From [Phormidium] sp. LEGE 05292 (GTDB lineage: Bacteria > Cyanobacteriota > Cyanobacteriia > Cyanobacteriales > Aerosakkonemataceae): 44,367 nucleotides of DNA. The stretch covers positions 1-44,367 of the forward strand of contig NZ_JADEWG010000044.1 in assembly GCF_015207735.1 (NCBI RefSeq). Reading direction: 5' to 3'. Both the position numbers and the translations under genes were made by a program. Below the pieces are notes generated by a model. That model saw nothing but the letters and a program-made list of their open reading frames with translations, did no database searches and was not told where the DNA came from. Shown piece after piece: positions 8,297 through 17,542 of this stretch. The stretch's first letter is position 1; each line of letters starts with the position of its first letter.

Positions 8297-11200
8297 CTAA
8301 TTCCATTCACCTTGCACCACAAACGCCGCCCAATAATAAGGAGATTTCCATTGTTCAGACTTGATCATTTCTAATTGTGCTGCCCTCATTGCCGCCACAG
8401 GAGTTAACCCTTTTTCTAACATTTGATGATAAAACTTCTTCATCAATTCCGATGTTCCCGCATCCTGAACACTCCACAAACTTACCACCACATCTTTTGC
8501 ACCAGCATACATAAAACCTCTAGTTAATCCTACCAAACCTTCTCCTTTCATTTCTTTTCCCAGCCCAGTTTGACAAGCACTAAGAACCACAAGTTCAGCC
8601 GGAAGATTCAAGTTAAAAATATCATTAAGACGCAAAAAACCATCTTCATCTATGCCCTTATCATTTACCAAAGATAGGACAACACCGGATAATTCTGGAT
8701 TAATACTATTAATTAAACCGTGAGTGGCGAAGTGAACAATGCGATATTGAGCTAAGTTAGGATTAGTTGCAGTGACGCGAGAAGCGGCGAAGTCAAAAGC
8801 AGAAGTGCGGAGATTTTCAGGAACAAGAGTGAGAATAGCTTCAGCTTCTTTGCGAGTGAAAGGGAGACGTTGGAGAGTGACACCCACATCAATTAGAGAT
8901 CTTGTTAATGCAGTAGAATCTGTAGAGTTGCTTTGCCCAGAAGGAGATTTTTGCAAACGTTCATCATTAATATTAAAAACTGGATCTGCAATTACAGCGA
9001 GGGTTTTTGGTGCCGGAGTGCGGTTTTTTAGTTGATTGCGTGAAATGGCTATGGTAGAAGCAGAAGGTAGAGTAACAATTTCGTTTTGAACTATTAACGG
9101 CGTGGGAGAACTAGCGGAAACAGGAATCGGTAATGCTGCAAAGGGAATAGATTGCAAAGCACCATCCCCAACAATAATTAATCTTTTATTCCCCAGTTGA
9201 TTTGCCACAGGCGCGAGTACCATTTGACTCAATTTCATTCCCACTTCTGGGCTACCTATTTCCGAGGATTTCAGTTGTGCATAAAAAGCTTGAGCAGCTG
9301 CTTCAATGTCGGCGCGTTTGGGTAGTTCGTAGCTGGTGATTTCTGTTTTGCTGACTAACCAAAGATAGCTGCGTTTTTCGCCTAAAGAGTATTCTAAAAG
9401 AATCGTGTTGTCGTCGAGTACCTGTTGTTGAATTTCTGGCAAAGTGAGAGGTTGGGGATATTTTAATGCAGCATATTGAGGACTTTTAACTCGGATTTCC
9501 CCTTCTAATTGCTGAAGTTGGGTGATCAGATTTTCGATTTGTTGTTTAAGATTGTCTAATTCTTTATCTGTATATTGACCTTGCAAAAGTTTAACTCGGT
9601 TTTGTTCGGCAGCGTTGAGTTGTTGTTGCAAGTTGCGTTCTTGTTCTAGTAATTTAGGGTCTACACCTTGACGAATGTTGGCATTTGCTTCAGTGAGAAG
9701 TTCTAACAAAGAGCGTGCTTTTGAGCGTTCGGAAGCGTGCAGTGCTTTAGCATCATAACCTTGGGAAGGGTTGGTTTTGTGCAACCGCATTAATAGGTTG
9801 ATGTAGAATTCGTAATAATCTTGGACTGTGGCAAAGTAAGAAGCGCGGAGTTGTTGGCTGCCAATTTTGAGGCGGAGTTCTTCGATAATTTTGATGGCAA
9901 ATTCAATATTAGTAAGAGCTTGGTTGAGATTGCCTTTGTCGCGTTCAAGGACGGCGAAACTATAAAGGATAAGAGCCTCCTGTGCTTTATCTCCCACTTG
10001 CCGCGATAGGGGTAAGGATTGGCTGTAGAAATCTAGTGCCTTTTGCTTTTTTCCTAAAAGATGGTAGACAATACCAATCCCATTGAGGGTAGCAGCTTCC
10101 TGTGCTTTATCTCCCACTTGTCGGGATAGAGATAAGGATTGGTTGAAGTAATCAAGTGCCTTTTGCTTTTTTCTTAAAGCTAAGTAGAAACCGCCAATGT
10201 TGTGGAGGGTAGCAGCTTCTCCTTGTTTATCTCTCACTTGTCGCTTTAGGAGTAAGGATTGGTTGTAGAACTCCAGTGCCTTTTGCTTTTCTCCTAAAGC
10301 TGAGTAGACAGCACCAATGTTGTTTAAGGTAGTAGCTTCCCCGGCTTTATCTCCTAATTGTCGCTGTAGGGGTAGGGATTGGTTGTAGAACTCCAGTGCC
10401 TTTTGCTTTTCTCCTAAATTTGAGTAGACAGGGCCAATGGTACTGAGGGTAGTAGCTTCCTGTGCTTTATCTCCGACTTGTTGGGATAGGGGTAAGGATT
10501 GATTGTAATAATCGAGTGCTTTTTGCTTTTCTCCTAAAGCTGAGTAGACAACGCCAATGTTGTTTAAGGTAGTAGCTTCCCCGGCTTTATCTCCTACTTG
10601 TCGCCGTAGGGGTAGGGATTGGTTGAAGTAATCGAGTGCTTTTTGCTTTCCTCCTAAATCTGAGTAGACAACACCAATGTTATTGAGGGTAACAGCTTCC
10701 CCATCTTTATCTCCTACTTGTCGCCGTAGGGGTAGGGATTGGTTGAAGTAATCGAGTGCTTTTTGCTTTTCTCCTAAATCATCGTAGACAAGACCAATGT
10801 TATTGAGGGTAACAGCTTCTCCTTTTTTATCTCCTACTTGTCGTCTGAGGCACAAGGATTGGTTGAAGTAATCGAGTGCTTTTTGCTTTTCTCCTAAATC
10901 ATCGTAGACAAGACCAATGTTATTGAAGGTAACAGCTTCTAGAGCTTTATTTTTTAACTGTCGAGATAGTGCTAAGGATTGGTTGAAGTAATCAAGTGCC
11001 TTTTGTTTTTCTCCTAAATCATCGTAGACTCTGCCAATAACCAGGAGGGTCGCAGCTTCCCCTAAGTTTTCGCTAACCACCCGAAAGAGTGAAAGTGCTT
11101 CTTCAAATTTCGCTATTGCCTGTCTCTTAGATTCTGCTGTTCCTTGCTGAAATAGCTGTAATCCCTCCTGCAAAACTCTTTTGGCAGCAGCCCTACTTCG

Positions 11201-12085
11201 TTCTTGCTCACTACTTATTGGCTGTTGGGCAGCATTGTAGACAGTCCTAATATTGTCAAGAGTACGAGCTTCCTGTGCTTTATCTCCCACTTGTCGCGAT
11301 AGAGATAAGGATTGGTTGAAGTATTCTAGTGCTTTTTGCTTTTCTCCTAAAGCTGAGTAGACAAGGCCAATATTGTTGAGGGTACGAGCTTCCCCGGATT
11401 TATCTCCCACTTCTCGTCTTAGGGGCAAAGATTGGTTGTAGAACTCCAATGCTCTTTGCTTTTCTCCTAAAGCTGAGTAGACACCACCAATGTTGTTTAG
11501 AGTAGTAGCTTCCCCTTTTTTATTCCCTACTTGTCGCATGATGGACAAGGATTGGTTGTAGTATTCCAGTGCCTTTTGCTTTTCTCCTAAAGCTGAGTAG
11601 ACAAGGCCAATGTTGTTTAGAGTAGTAGCTTCCCCTTTTTTATTCCCTACTTGTCGCATGATGGACAAGGATTGGTTGTAGTATTCCAGTGCCTTTTGCT
11701 TTTCTCCCAAAGCTGAGTAGACTTTGCCAATACCCAAAAGGGTAACAGCTTCCCATGCCTTTTCACCCATTGCCCGAAAAAGTGGAAGAGCTTCTTCAAA
11801 TTTGGTAATTGCCTGTCGCAGAGATTCTAACGTTCCTTGCCGATATAGTCGCAATCCTTGCCGATACGCTCTTCTGGCAGCAGCCTTACTTTTCTGTTCC
11901 CCATTCCCTGCTGACTGTTGGGCAATCTGCGATGATTCCCAGCCAAAAAGAAGAGATTGTCTTGGTGCAGCAACAACTGACTCGGACAACAATAAAATAC
12001 CAATGAATACTGCTAAACTCTGATGCCCTATCCCCAACAAGGGCGATTTCTTTGATATTTTGTCTGTTTGAGTCTGTTTAGCCAT
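8297..12085 (-). CDS. Secreted TPR-CHAT domain protein (caspase-like)
   Basis: 1262 residues. A signal peptide or N-terminal anchor is at about 22-40 (ends SVVAAPRQ). A helical cap (about 65-112) and four 40-residue TPRs follow, then a second cap (about 293-345) and about ten more TPRs. A coiled coil (about 800-880) and the C-terminal CHAT domain (about 930-1260) complete it. The caspase-like dyad is intact: His1122 in HFATHG and Cys1171 in LSACQTG. CHAT domains are clan CD-type proteases, often regulated by TPR-mediated binding. The repeats are nearly identical at DNA level. The cap occurs twice, so the gene probably arose by fusion of two TPR genes. The upstream neighbour is a paralogue lacking CHAT with the same leader. 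Target and trigger are unknown. Confidence 0.9.
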   Translation of the reverse strand: MAKQTQTDKISKKSPLLGIGHQSLAVFIGILLLSESVVAAPRQSLLFGWESSQIAQQSAGNGEQKSKAAARRAYRQGLRLYRQGTLESLRQAITKFEEALPLFRAMGEKAWEAVTLLGIGKVYSALGEKQKALEYYNQSLSIMRQVGNKKGEATTLNNIGLVYSALGEKQKALEYYNQSLSIMRQVGNKKGEATTLNNIGGVYSALGEKQRALEFYNQSLPLRREVGDKSGEARTLNNIGLVYSALGEKQKALEYFNQSLSLSRQVGDKAQEARTLDNIRTVYNAAQQPISSEQERSRAAAKRVLQEGLQLFQQGTAESKRQAIAKFEEALSLFRVVSENLGEAATLLVIGRVYDDLGEKQKALDYFNQSLALSRQLKNKALEAVTFNNIGLVYDDLGEKQKALDYFNQSLCLRRQVGDKKGEAVTLNNIGLVYDDLGEKQKALDYFNQSLPLRRQVGDKDGEAVTLNNIGVVYSDLGGKQKALDYFNQSLPLRRQVGDKAGEATTLNNIGVVYSALGEKQKALDYYNQSLPLSQQVGDKAQEATTLSTIGPVYSNLGEKQKALEFYNQSLPLQRQLGDKAGEATTLNNIGAVYSALGEKQKALEFYNQSLLLKRQVRDKQGEAATLHNIGGFYLALRKKQKALDYFNQSLSLSRQVGDKAQEAATLNGIGIVYHLLGKKQKALDFYSQSLPLSRQVGDKAQEALILYSFAVLERDKGNLNQALTNIEFAIKIIEELRLKIGSQQLRASYFATVQDYYEFYINLLMRLHKTNPSQGYDAKALHASERSKARSLLELLTEANANIRQGVDPKLLEQERNLQQQLNAAEQNRVKLLQGQYTDKELDNLKQQIENLITQLQQLEGEIRVKSPQYAALKYPQPLTLPEIQQQVLDDNTILLEYSLGEKRSYLWLVSKTEITSYELPKRADIEAAAQAFYAQLKSSEIGSPEVGMKLSQMVLAPVANQLGNKRLIIVGDGALQSIPFAALPIPVSASSPTPLIVQNEIVTLPSASTIAISRNQLKNRTPAPKTLAVIADPVFNINDERLQKSPSGQSNSTDSTALTRSLIDVGVTLQRLPFTRKEAEAILTLVPENLRTSAFDFAASRVTATNPNLAQYRIVHFATHGLINSINPELSGVVLSLVNDKGIDEDGFLRLNDIFNLNLPAELVVLSACQTGLGKEMKGEGLVGLTRGFMYAGAKDVVVSLWSVQDAGTSELMKKFYHQMLEKGLTPVAAMRAAQLEMIKSEQWKSPYYWAAFVVQGEWN
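11487..11707 (-). repeat. Recent tandem duplication of a TPR-coding unit
   Basis: Within the CHAT gene, 11487-11587 and 11607-11707 are identical over 101 bases at a 120-base spacing, one TPR unit. Other units of the array differ by more substitutions. This indicates a very recent repeat expansion or gene conversion. Confidence 0.85.
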
Positions 12086-12102
12086 CCCTACACCTGAGCT
12101 TT

Positions 12103-12150
12103 GTTAAATTTGTATCCTTATATATCTGGGATAGTCAAGGGTATGCAGTG
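12103..12150 (-). promoter_or_regulatory. Leader/promoter region shared with the upstream TPR gene
   Basis: The sequence before the CHAT gene (TATCCCAGATATATAAGGAT in the direction of transcription) is homologous to that before the TPR paralogue (CATCCCAGACATATAAGCAT near 13453-13480). Conservation outside the coding region suggests that promoter and gene were duplicated together. The ATATAAG element is a candidate -10 region; no transcript data are available. Confidence 0.45.
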
Positions 12151-12161
12151 ATGAGGTACAA

Positions 12162-12194
12162 AGAAACCCGGTTTCTTGAAGAAACCGGGTTTCT
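12162..12194. repeat. Inverted repeat after the TPR gene
   Basis: 14-base perfect arms (AGAAACCCGGTTTC / GAAACCGGGTTTCT) around a 5-base loop. It lies between the TPR gene and the CHAT gene and can act as a terminator or processing hairpin. It abuts a TPR-coding relic at 12195-12213. Confidence 0.85.
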
Positions 12195-12221
12195 GGATTG
12201 GTTGAAGTAATCGCTGCCAAA

Positions 12222-13430
12222 TTAAGGTGATAATCGCTTAATGTTGCTGAGGATAGCAGCTACTCTGGGTTTATCGTTTAGTTGTTGAAATAGGGGAAGG
12301 GATTGGTTGAAGTAATCAAGTGCTTTCTGCTTTTCTCCTAAATTATCGTAGATGTTGCCAATAACCCAAAGGGTAGCAGCTTCGCCTGGTTTATATCCCG
12401 CTTGTTGGAATAAGGGTAAACATTGGTTGAAGTAATCAAGTGCTTTTTGCTTTTCTCCTGAATCATTGTAGACATTGCCAATGCCTAAGAGGGCAGCGCC
12501 TTCTCCAACTTTACTTCTCAGCTGTCGCCATAAAGGGAGAGATTGGTTCAAGTAATCGAGTGCTTTTTGCTTTTCTTTCAAGTCTGAGTAGACAAGACCA
12601 ATGTAACTGAGGGTAGTAGCTTCGTCTGCTTTATTTCCTACTTCTTGGAATAGGGGCAAAGATTGGTTGAAGTAAGCGAGTGCTTTCTGTTTTTCTCCTT
12701 GGCGATCGTAGATTCTGCCCATCTCCAAAAGGATAGCAGCTTCTGTAGCTTTTTCACCCGCTGCACGGCTTAAGGGCAAGGATTGATTGTAGTACTCTAG
12801 TGCTTGTTGCTGTTCTCCCAAAGTATTGTAAACTCGACCAATAGCCCAGAGGTTGGCAGCTTCAAATGCTTTGTCACCCAGCGCACGGAATAAGGGTAAG
12901 GATTGATTGAAGTACTCCAGCGCCTTTTGGTTTTCTCTTAAAGCATAGTAGGTATGACCAAGATTGATCAGGTTCTTAGCTTCCCATTCTTTGTTCTCTA
13001 CTGTACGGAATAAGGGCAGAGATTGGTTAAAGTACGAGAGTGCTTTCTGCGATTCTCCTAAGTCGAAGTAGGTACGACCAATGCCAAAGAGGATAACACC
13101 TTCTCCTGCCTTTTCACCTACTGCGCGATAAAGTGAAAGTGCTTCTTCCCATTTTGCGATCGCTTGTCTCTTAGATTCTACTGTTCCTTGTTTATATAGT
13201 TCTAATCCTTCCTGCATGAATCTTACAGCAGCGGCTTTAGTCTTCTCTTGTTCGCTACCTTGGGCAATCTGCGAGGATTTATCCTGAAAATCAGGTGATA
13301 ATTGTCTCGGTGCGGCAACTACTGATTCCGATAACAATAAAATACAAGTGAATATTGCTAAACTGTGATAGCCTAACCCGAATAAAGGCGATTTCTGGGA
13401 GATTTTGTCTGTTTGATTCTGTTTAGCCAT
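12222..13430 (-). CDS. Secreted TPR protein, CHAT-less paralogue
   Basis: 402 residues with the same N-terminus as the CHAT protein downstream (MAKQNQTDKIS, hydrophobic segment ending SVVAAPRQ), a helical cap (EQEKTKAAAVRFMQEGLELY) and seven 40-residue TPRs, then an eighth cut short (AAILSNIKRLSP). There is no CHAT domain. After the stop codon the same frame still reads FGSDYFNQS, the core of another TPR, at about 12195-12221, so the gene was once longer and lost its 3' part. It may now be a regulatory decoy or adaptor for the CHAT protein, or a non-functional remnant with an intact frame. Both readings are inference. Confidence 0.82.
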   Translation of the reverse strand: MAKQNQTDKISQKSPLFGLGYHSLAIFTCILLLSESVVAAPRQLSPDFQDKSSQIAQGSEQEKTKAAAVRFMQEGLELYKQGTVESKRQAIAKWEEALSLYRAVGEKAGEGVILFGIGRTYFDLGESQKALSYFNQSLPLFRTVENKEWEAKNLINLGHTYYALRENQKALEYFNQSLPLFRALGDKAFEAANLWAIGRVYNTLGEQQQALEYYNQSLPLSRAAGEKATEAAILLEMGRIYDRQGEKQKALAYFNQSLPLFQEVGNKADEATTLSYIGLVYSDLKEKQKALDYLNQSLPLWRQLRSKVGEGAALLGIGNVYNDSGEKQKALDYFNQCLPLFQQAGYKPGEAATLWVIGNIYDNLGEKQKALDYFNQSLPLFQQLNDKPRVAAILSNIKRLSP

Positions 13431-13452
13431 CTCTGCACCTACTTTTTGTTCA

Positions 13453-13494
13453 CTTTGTATGCTTATATGTCTGGGATGCAGGAGGTTATGCAGT
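13453..13494 (-). promoter_or_regulatory. Leader/promoter region of the TPR gene
   Basis: This is the homologue of the leader before the CHAT gene (12103-12150), with the shared core CATATAAG and GTATGCAGT-like flank. Homology between the two copies ends near 13494, ten bases from the stop codon of the truncated HNH gene. Confidence 0.4.
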
Positions 13495-13503
13495 ATTTAC
13501 TAG

Positions 13504-13701
13504 CTAGTGTGAAAAATATCCATTACAACGCTGACAGGCTAAGGCTAAATTACTAAATTGGTCTGAACCACCGAGAGACTGAGGTAAGATACGATCGATC
13601 GCAAACTGCGCCGCACTTGCTTCTTCTAAAGAATGGCAATATTCGCAGAGATAATTTGCCCTTTCTCGAACTAACTGCCGCGTGTTATTACTAATTGTCA
13701 T
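13504..13701 (-). pseudogene. Truncated HNH endonuclease
   Basis: 65 residues that match the first half of the cyanobacterial HNH nucleases that usually reach about 120-170 residues. The zinc/structural cysteines are present (CEYC and CQRC), followed by NG. The product stops six residues after the last CxxC. The catalytic His of the usual DHI/DHL motif is replaced by Arg (AIDRILPQ). Truncation plus loss of the histidine argue against nuclease activity. The ATG overlaps the stop of the preceding small gene (ATGA), so it is the last gene of the Uma2 operon. The break lies beside the duplicated TPR leader. Confidence 0.75.
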
Positions 13702-13943
13702 GATTCGGCAATAATTCTGGCATTTATTAAGGTAAAAATCCTGTCTAATTCTAAAATTCCAGTTAATCCAGCTTCTTCTTCTGAATTTAACAATCCATTT
13801 TTGTTTTTCTCTGCTAGTTCATCTAAACGAGATTGAAGTTCATCCGTAAACTTAAATAAATTTAGGTTTCTCACTTGACTGATTTTAATCCCCGATTCTA
13901 CCCAGAAGGAAGGTTGAACCATTAGTTTAGTAATCATTTTCAC
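13698..13943 (-). CDS. Small conserved protein paired with HNH nuclease genes
   Basis: 81 residues, soluble, charged helical C-terminus (ELQSRLDELAEKNKNG then ELDRIFTLINARI). I recall similar small proteins encoded directly before HNH genes in other cyanobacteria, but know no function. Its start overlaps the stop of the Uma2 gene upstream, and its stop overlaps the start of the HNH gene, so all are translationally coupled. A partner or antitoxin-like role is a guess from the gene order only. Confidence 0.65.
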   Translation of the reverse strand: MKMITKLMVQPSFWVESGIKISQVRNLNLFKFTDELQSRLDELAEKNKNGLLNSEEEAGLTGILELDRIFTLINARIIAES

Positions 13944-14527
13944 TTTCCCGCTTGTAATACCTGCTTTGCACTCAAGTTTAATTCGGGAAAACTCCCAGAA
14001 ATAACCCGTTCTTGACCGCGAAAGAAAACTGCATCATAAAAACCTTCGATTAAAGAACATACTATTACTACTTCATCTATTGGGTCAACAATCCAATATT
14101 CGGAAATACCCAATACAGCATATTCAGAACGTTTAGCACGATAATCAGTAGTTTTAGTAGATTCGCTAACTACTTCTACTACTAAAATCGGTGGAGGTTC
14201 ATCTAATTCAATTACTGCTTCCCGATTAGCAAGTGATTCCCATTGTTCTATAGTTAATACTGTAATATCTGGAATCCGCGAAGTATCCCAACGTCCTCCA
14301 CGAGGCGATCGCACACCAATCCGCATATCTTTTGAAGTCCAAGGTTTTCCTTCTTTCTTAGCTTCTTCCTTAAAACAGTCGTTGACAAATTCTATAATCG
14401 CCCCATGTTTCCCAGTTCCTAAACTCATTGGGATTAACTCTCCATTGACTAATTCATACTTCCTATCAGTGCCATCATTATACTTGACATATTCGGCAAA
14501 ACTTACTTTTTTTGTGGTTGTAATCAT
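13940..14527 (-). CDS. Uma2 family endonuclease-like protein (copy 2)
   Basis: 195 residues, full length for the Uma2/DUF820 family, a PD-(D/E)XK fold expanded in cyanobacteria. The active-site set is visible: Asp in IPDITVL, Glu in VVEVVSEST, and a downstream Lys in YRAKRSEY. The C-terminal EYWIVDP motif is typical. It is preceded by a clear AAGGAG ribosome binding site and a HIP1 site in the 14-base gap after the first Uma2 gene. The biological substrate of the family is unknown; copies often sit in tandem, as here. Confidence 0.88.
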   Translation of the reverse strand: MITTTKKVSFAEYVKYNDGTDRKYELVNGELIPMSLGTGKHGAIIEFVNDCFKEEAKKEGKPWTSKDMRIGVRSPRGGRWDTSRIPDITVLTIEQWESLANREAVIELDEPPPILVVEVVSESTKTTDYRAKRSEYAVLGISEYWIVDPIDEVVIVCSLIEGFYDAVFFRGQERVISGSFPELNLSAKQVLQAGK

Positions 14528-14541
14528 TGCGATCGCTCTCC

Positions 14542-15156
14542 TTATTCCCCAATTTTAAAAATTTTTTCTGCTGTTAAATTCAACTCTGAAAAAATGGCTG
14601 ATTGAATGCTATCGTTCCCTCTAAACTGACTAACCATATACTCGCCTTCAACCATTTGGTAAACCGAAATTGTCGGTTGTTTCGGATCTCCAATATAGCG
14701 TCTACCACCCAAACCTAAATAATCAACAATCCAATATTCAGGAATACCCAATTTTTCGTATTCTGCTAACTTAACTAAATAATCATCCTGCCAATTAGTG
14801 CTAACTACTTCGATAACTAATCGCACTGTTTCACCTTTGGTAATTAGCGATCGCTTTTTCCACATAGGTTCATTTTCCAGCGCCTTCCAATCCAAAACAG
14901 CTACATCTGGAATATAACCTGACTTATCAGAATTAATAGGCTTAATTATACATTGTCGAGGAATGAAATACGGAAGTTTTAAGCGACGAATTTCGATCGC
15001 TAACTCACTACCAAATTCTCCTGCTACCTGTTCATGTGTTCCAGTTGGTTGCATTTCGACAACTACTCCATCATATAATTCAAAACAACCGTAACCATCT
15101 GGATACCAGTCCAAGAATTCCTCCAGATTCATTGTTTTTGATTCTGTTTGCAGCAT
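14542..15156 (-). CDS. Uma2 family endonuclease-like protein (copy 1)
   Basis: 204 residues from the ATG at 15156, preferred over one at 15195 because GAGG lies 11 bases ahead of it and family members begin MLQTESKTM-like. PD-(D/E)XK residues are seen in IPDVAVLDW, LVIEVVSTNW and a Lys in LVKLAEYEK. EYWIVDYLGLGG is the typical C-terminal block. It is the first gene of a four-gene minus-strand operon (Uma2, Uma2, small protein, HNH). The two Uma2 proteins are clearly diverged from each other, so the pair is not a recent duplication. Confidence 0.88.
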   Translation of the reverse strand: MLQTESKTMNLEEFLDWYPDGYGCFELYDGVVVEMQPTGTHEQVAGEFGSELAIEIRRLKLPYFIPRQCIIKPINSDKSGYIPDVAVLDWKALENEPMWKKRSLITKGETVRLVIEVVSTNWQDDYLVKLAEYEKLGIPEYWIVDYLGLGGRRYIGDPKQPTISVYQMVEGEYMVSQFRGNDSIQSAIFSELNLTAEKIFKIGE

Positions 15157-15367
15157 GGCAATTTTTCCTCGGCAATCCTGACTTAATTTTAGCAAGGTGC
15201 GATCGATCCTATCGCTGGTTCGGTAAATTGAGATATGGTTTTTTTGGAACGCAGATGAAAACAGATGTTAGCTTTATCTTTTCTGTTGGGTGCAAAGATA
15301 AAAGTAGATAGATATCGTTTTTTAACAGATATCTAAATACTCTTCTCCAGTCCCTAGTCCCCCAAAT

Positions 15368-16480
15368 TTACTCCAAAAATTGCCGCACTAATTTAGCTAA
15401 TCTTTCTGCACTATCTTTTACTGCTAAACTAAAAGCAACTTCAGACATTTGCTGCAACTTATCCGGTGATTCTAATAAAGTTAAAACTTGGTTTCTTAAA
15501 ATTTCCGGCGTTAATTCTGATTGCTTAAACACTAAAGCCGCGCCAGCATCAGCAAAAATTTTTGCATTGTATGTTTGATGATCTTCGGCGGCAAAAGGAT
15601 AGGGAATTAAAATTGCAGGTTTCCCCATTACTGCTAATTCCGTTAAAGAACCCGCACCCGCACGACTAATTACTAAATTCGCTCTTTGTAAGAGTCCTGC
15701 CATATTGTTATAAAATGGCAATGGATAATAGTAAGGATGTTGTAAATTTGCCACATCAGGATCGTTTTCCCCGGTTTGATGCACAACCCAAGCGCATTTT
15801 TCAAACCAACTTTTTGCACTTTGGCGCACAAGTTTATTGACTGCTACCGCACCTTGACTACCACCAATTACTGCTATTAAAGGTACATCATCGGGAATCG
15901 GTAAATCGTGTTTTTCGGGGGCAAGAAATTGCGATCGCACAGGCGTACTAGTATAAACTGTCTTACAACCAGTCAAAAACTTCTCCGCAGGTGCAAACCC
16001 CACCGCTACAGTCTGACACCAAGGGCCGAAAAATCTTGTTACTTTACCCGGAATCGCATTTGCTTCATGTAGAATAACAGGTAAACCGAGCGATCGCGCC
16101 GCAATAATCGCAGGTGCCGCAATATAACCCCCAGTAGTGAATACCCCGTTAAACTTTCCCCGTTTCAGCAACTCTCGACAACTGCGAATCGCCGTCGCAA
16201 ACTTACCGACAATTTTCAGTGAACCCAAACCCAAACGCTGTTGAAAACCTTCCACTGCGATCGTATTTAAGCGATACTTAGCTGGAACCAAATCTTTTTC
16301 TAGGCGATTTGGGACACCCAGCCACTCAATTTGGTAATCTGGCAATTGTTCCGCCAAAGCTAGCGCCGGAAACAAATGTCCCCCAGTACCACTAGCCGCA
16401 ATTAACAGTCGTCGTGGTGCTGAAGCATTACCTTCTAGGGAAGCAGCTTGGCGATCGAATTTCTGTTTCTCAGTTAACAT
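15368..16480 (-). CDS. murG: UDP-GlcNAc:undecaprenyl-PP-MurNAc-pentapeptide GlcNAc transferase
   Basis: 370 residues, GT28 family. It makes lipid II from lipid I on the inner face of the plasma membrane. The N-terminal glycine loop is GTGGH at 31-35, and the second glycine-rich loop IGGSQGAVAVN is near residue 205. The C-terminal donor site has ISRAGAGSLTELAVMGKPAILIPYP. The first 20 residues extend beyond most family members, so a later start is possible. There are no cell-wall gene neighbours; it is divergent from a secreted NTF2-like protein, with 45 bases between them. Confidence 0.95.
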   Translation of the reverse strand: MLTEKQKFDRQAASLEGNASAPRRLLIAASGTGGHLFPALALAEQLPDYQIEWLGVPNRLEKDLVPAKYRLNTIAVEGFQQRLGLGSLKIVGKFATAIRSCRELLKRGKFNGVFTTGGYIAAPAIIAARSLGLPVILHEANAIPGKVTRFFGPWCQTVAVGFAPAEKFLTGCKTVYTSTPVRSQFLAPEKHDLPIPDDVPLIAVIGGSQGAVAVNKLVRQSAKSWFEKCAWVVHQTGENDPDVANLQHPYYYPLPFYNNMAGLLQRANLVISRAGAGSLTELAVMGKPAILIPYPFAAEDHQTYNAKIFADAGAALVFKQSELTPEILRNQVLTLLESPDKLQQMSEVAFSLAVKDSAERLAKLVRQFLE

Positions 16481-16525
16481 CTAAACAAATCTGGTGTTTT
16501 AGGCTGATTCTCAAAATATCAAAAT

Positions 16526-17392
16526 ATGCCACATCCTCTGAAATTTCGACCCACCACCTTACCCGTAGCTTTCCTGTTAACATTGGGGTTATCCGCAGGG
16601 TGGACAACTGCCAAAGCTGCTACTCCTGACTCCGCACCACCGGAATTGAAAAATACTTTAGCGCAAATCGATGCCGCAGCGAATACTCGCAACGTTCCAG
16701 CAGTAATGCAATTTTACGGTGCTAATTTTAGCAATAGCGACGGCTTAAATCGCGCAGGTATGGAAAAAACCCTCACCCAACTTTGGCAACTTTATCCTCA
16801 GTTGAAATACCGCACAGAATTAAAATCTTGGCAAAATCAAGGAAATGGCATAGTTGCTGAAACAGTCACAAATATCACAGGAACTCAGCCAGTAGATGGC
16901 AGAAATTGGGGTTTCAACGCCACCATTCGTTCTAAACAACGCTTTGAAAATCAAAAAATTGTTAACCAAGAGATTTTGAGCGAAAAAACTCAATTAACTT
17001 CTGGCGAAAAACCGCCTTCAGTTGATTTTAAATTACCCGAACAAGTCCGCACAGGTCAAGAATTTAATTTCGATGTAGTAGTTAAAGAACCGCTAAAAGA
17101 TAACTTGTTAGTCGGTACAGCTTTACTCGAACAAATCAGCCCCGATAAATATCTTAATTCACCAAAAGTTCAATTGGAACCACTAAATGCTGGCGGCATT
17201 TTTAAAGTTGGTCGTGCCCCAAATGAAGCTGGTAAATATTGGATTTCTGCAATCTTAGTTCGCTCAGATGGTATTACTATTGTCTCCCAAAGATTACCAG
17301 TAATTGCTGGTGGGAGAAACAATCCAACACCTAACCGTTCTAGTTCTCCTTCTCCAGCACGTCCCTCTCGTCCTAGCAGAACTTCCGGTTAA
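16526..17392 (+). CDS. Secreted NTF2-like (SnoaL-fold) protein
   Basis: 288 residues with a Sec signal peptide (hydrophobic core about 12-24, likely cleavage after TAKA at about 31). Residues 38-155 look like an NTF2/SnoaL fold domain (AANTRNVPAVMQFYG and the following strands). A beta-rich second domain (about 165-265) and a Ser/Pro/Arg-rich tail follow. Such proteins are exported to the periplasm and have no visible catalytic set. Function unknown. Two hairpin repeats follow the gene. Confidence 0.7.
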   Translation: MPHPLKFRPTTLPVAFLLTLGLSAGWTTAKAATPDSAPPELKNTLAQIDAAANTRNVPAVMQFYGANFSNSDGLNRAGMEKTLTQLWQLYPQLKYRTELKSWQNQGNGIVAETVTNITGTQPVDGRNWGFNATIRSKQRFENQKIVNQEILSEKTQLTSGEKPPSVDFKLPEQVRTGQEFNFDVVVKEPLKDNLLVGTALLEQISPDKYLNSPKVQLEPLNAGGIFKVGRAPNEAGKYWISAILVRSDGITIVSQRLPVIAGGRNNPTPNRSSSPSPARPSRPSRTSG

Positions 17393-17410
17393 GGAACTTG
17401 CATTAACCTT

Positions 17411-17473
17411 GACAGGCAAGATGCCTGTCCTACTCCCTGTCCCAAATCTCGTTCCCAGGTTCAACCTGGGAAC
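17411..17473. repeat. Two hairpin repeats between genes
   Basis: 17411-17429 is an 8-bp stem (GACAGGCA / TGCCTGTC) and 17451-17473 an 11-bp stem (GTTCCCAGGTT / AACCTGGGAAC) with a 1-base centre. Both are of the dispersed cyanobacterial hairpin type and may end the transcript of the secreted protein gene. Confidence 0.7.
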
Positions 17474-17542
17474 TAAAATAGAGGCTCTGCCTTTTTTAAT
17501 TGCTGAAAAAAAGCTAAATTTACATCTAAAATTGATTAAATT

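Noticed and set aside
8297-12085. Regular 120-base periodicity that could look like a CRISPR or satellite array
   Set aside because: The period is 40 codons of an intact reading frame encoding TPRs; there are no unique spacers between short exact repeats.
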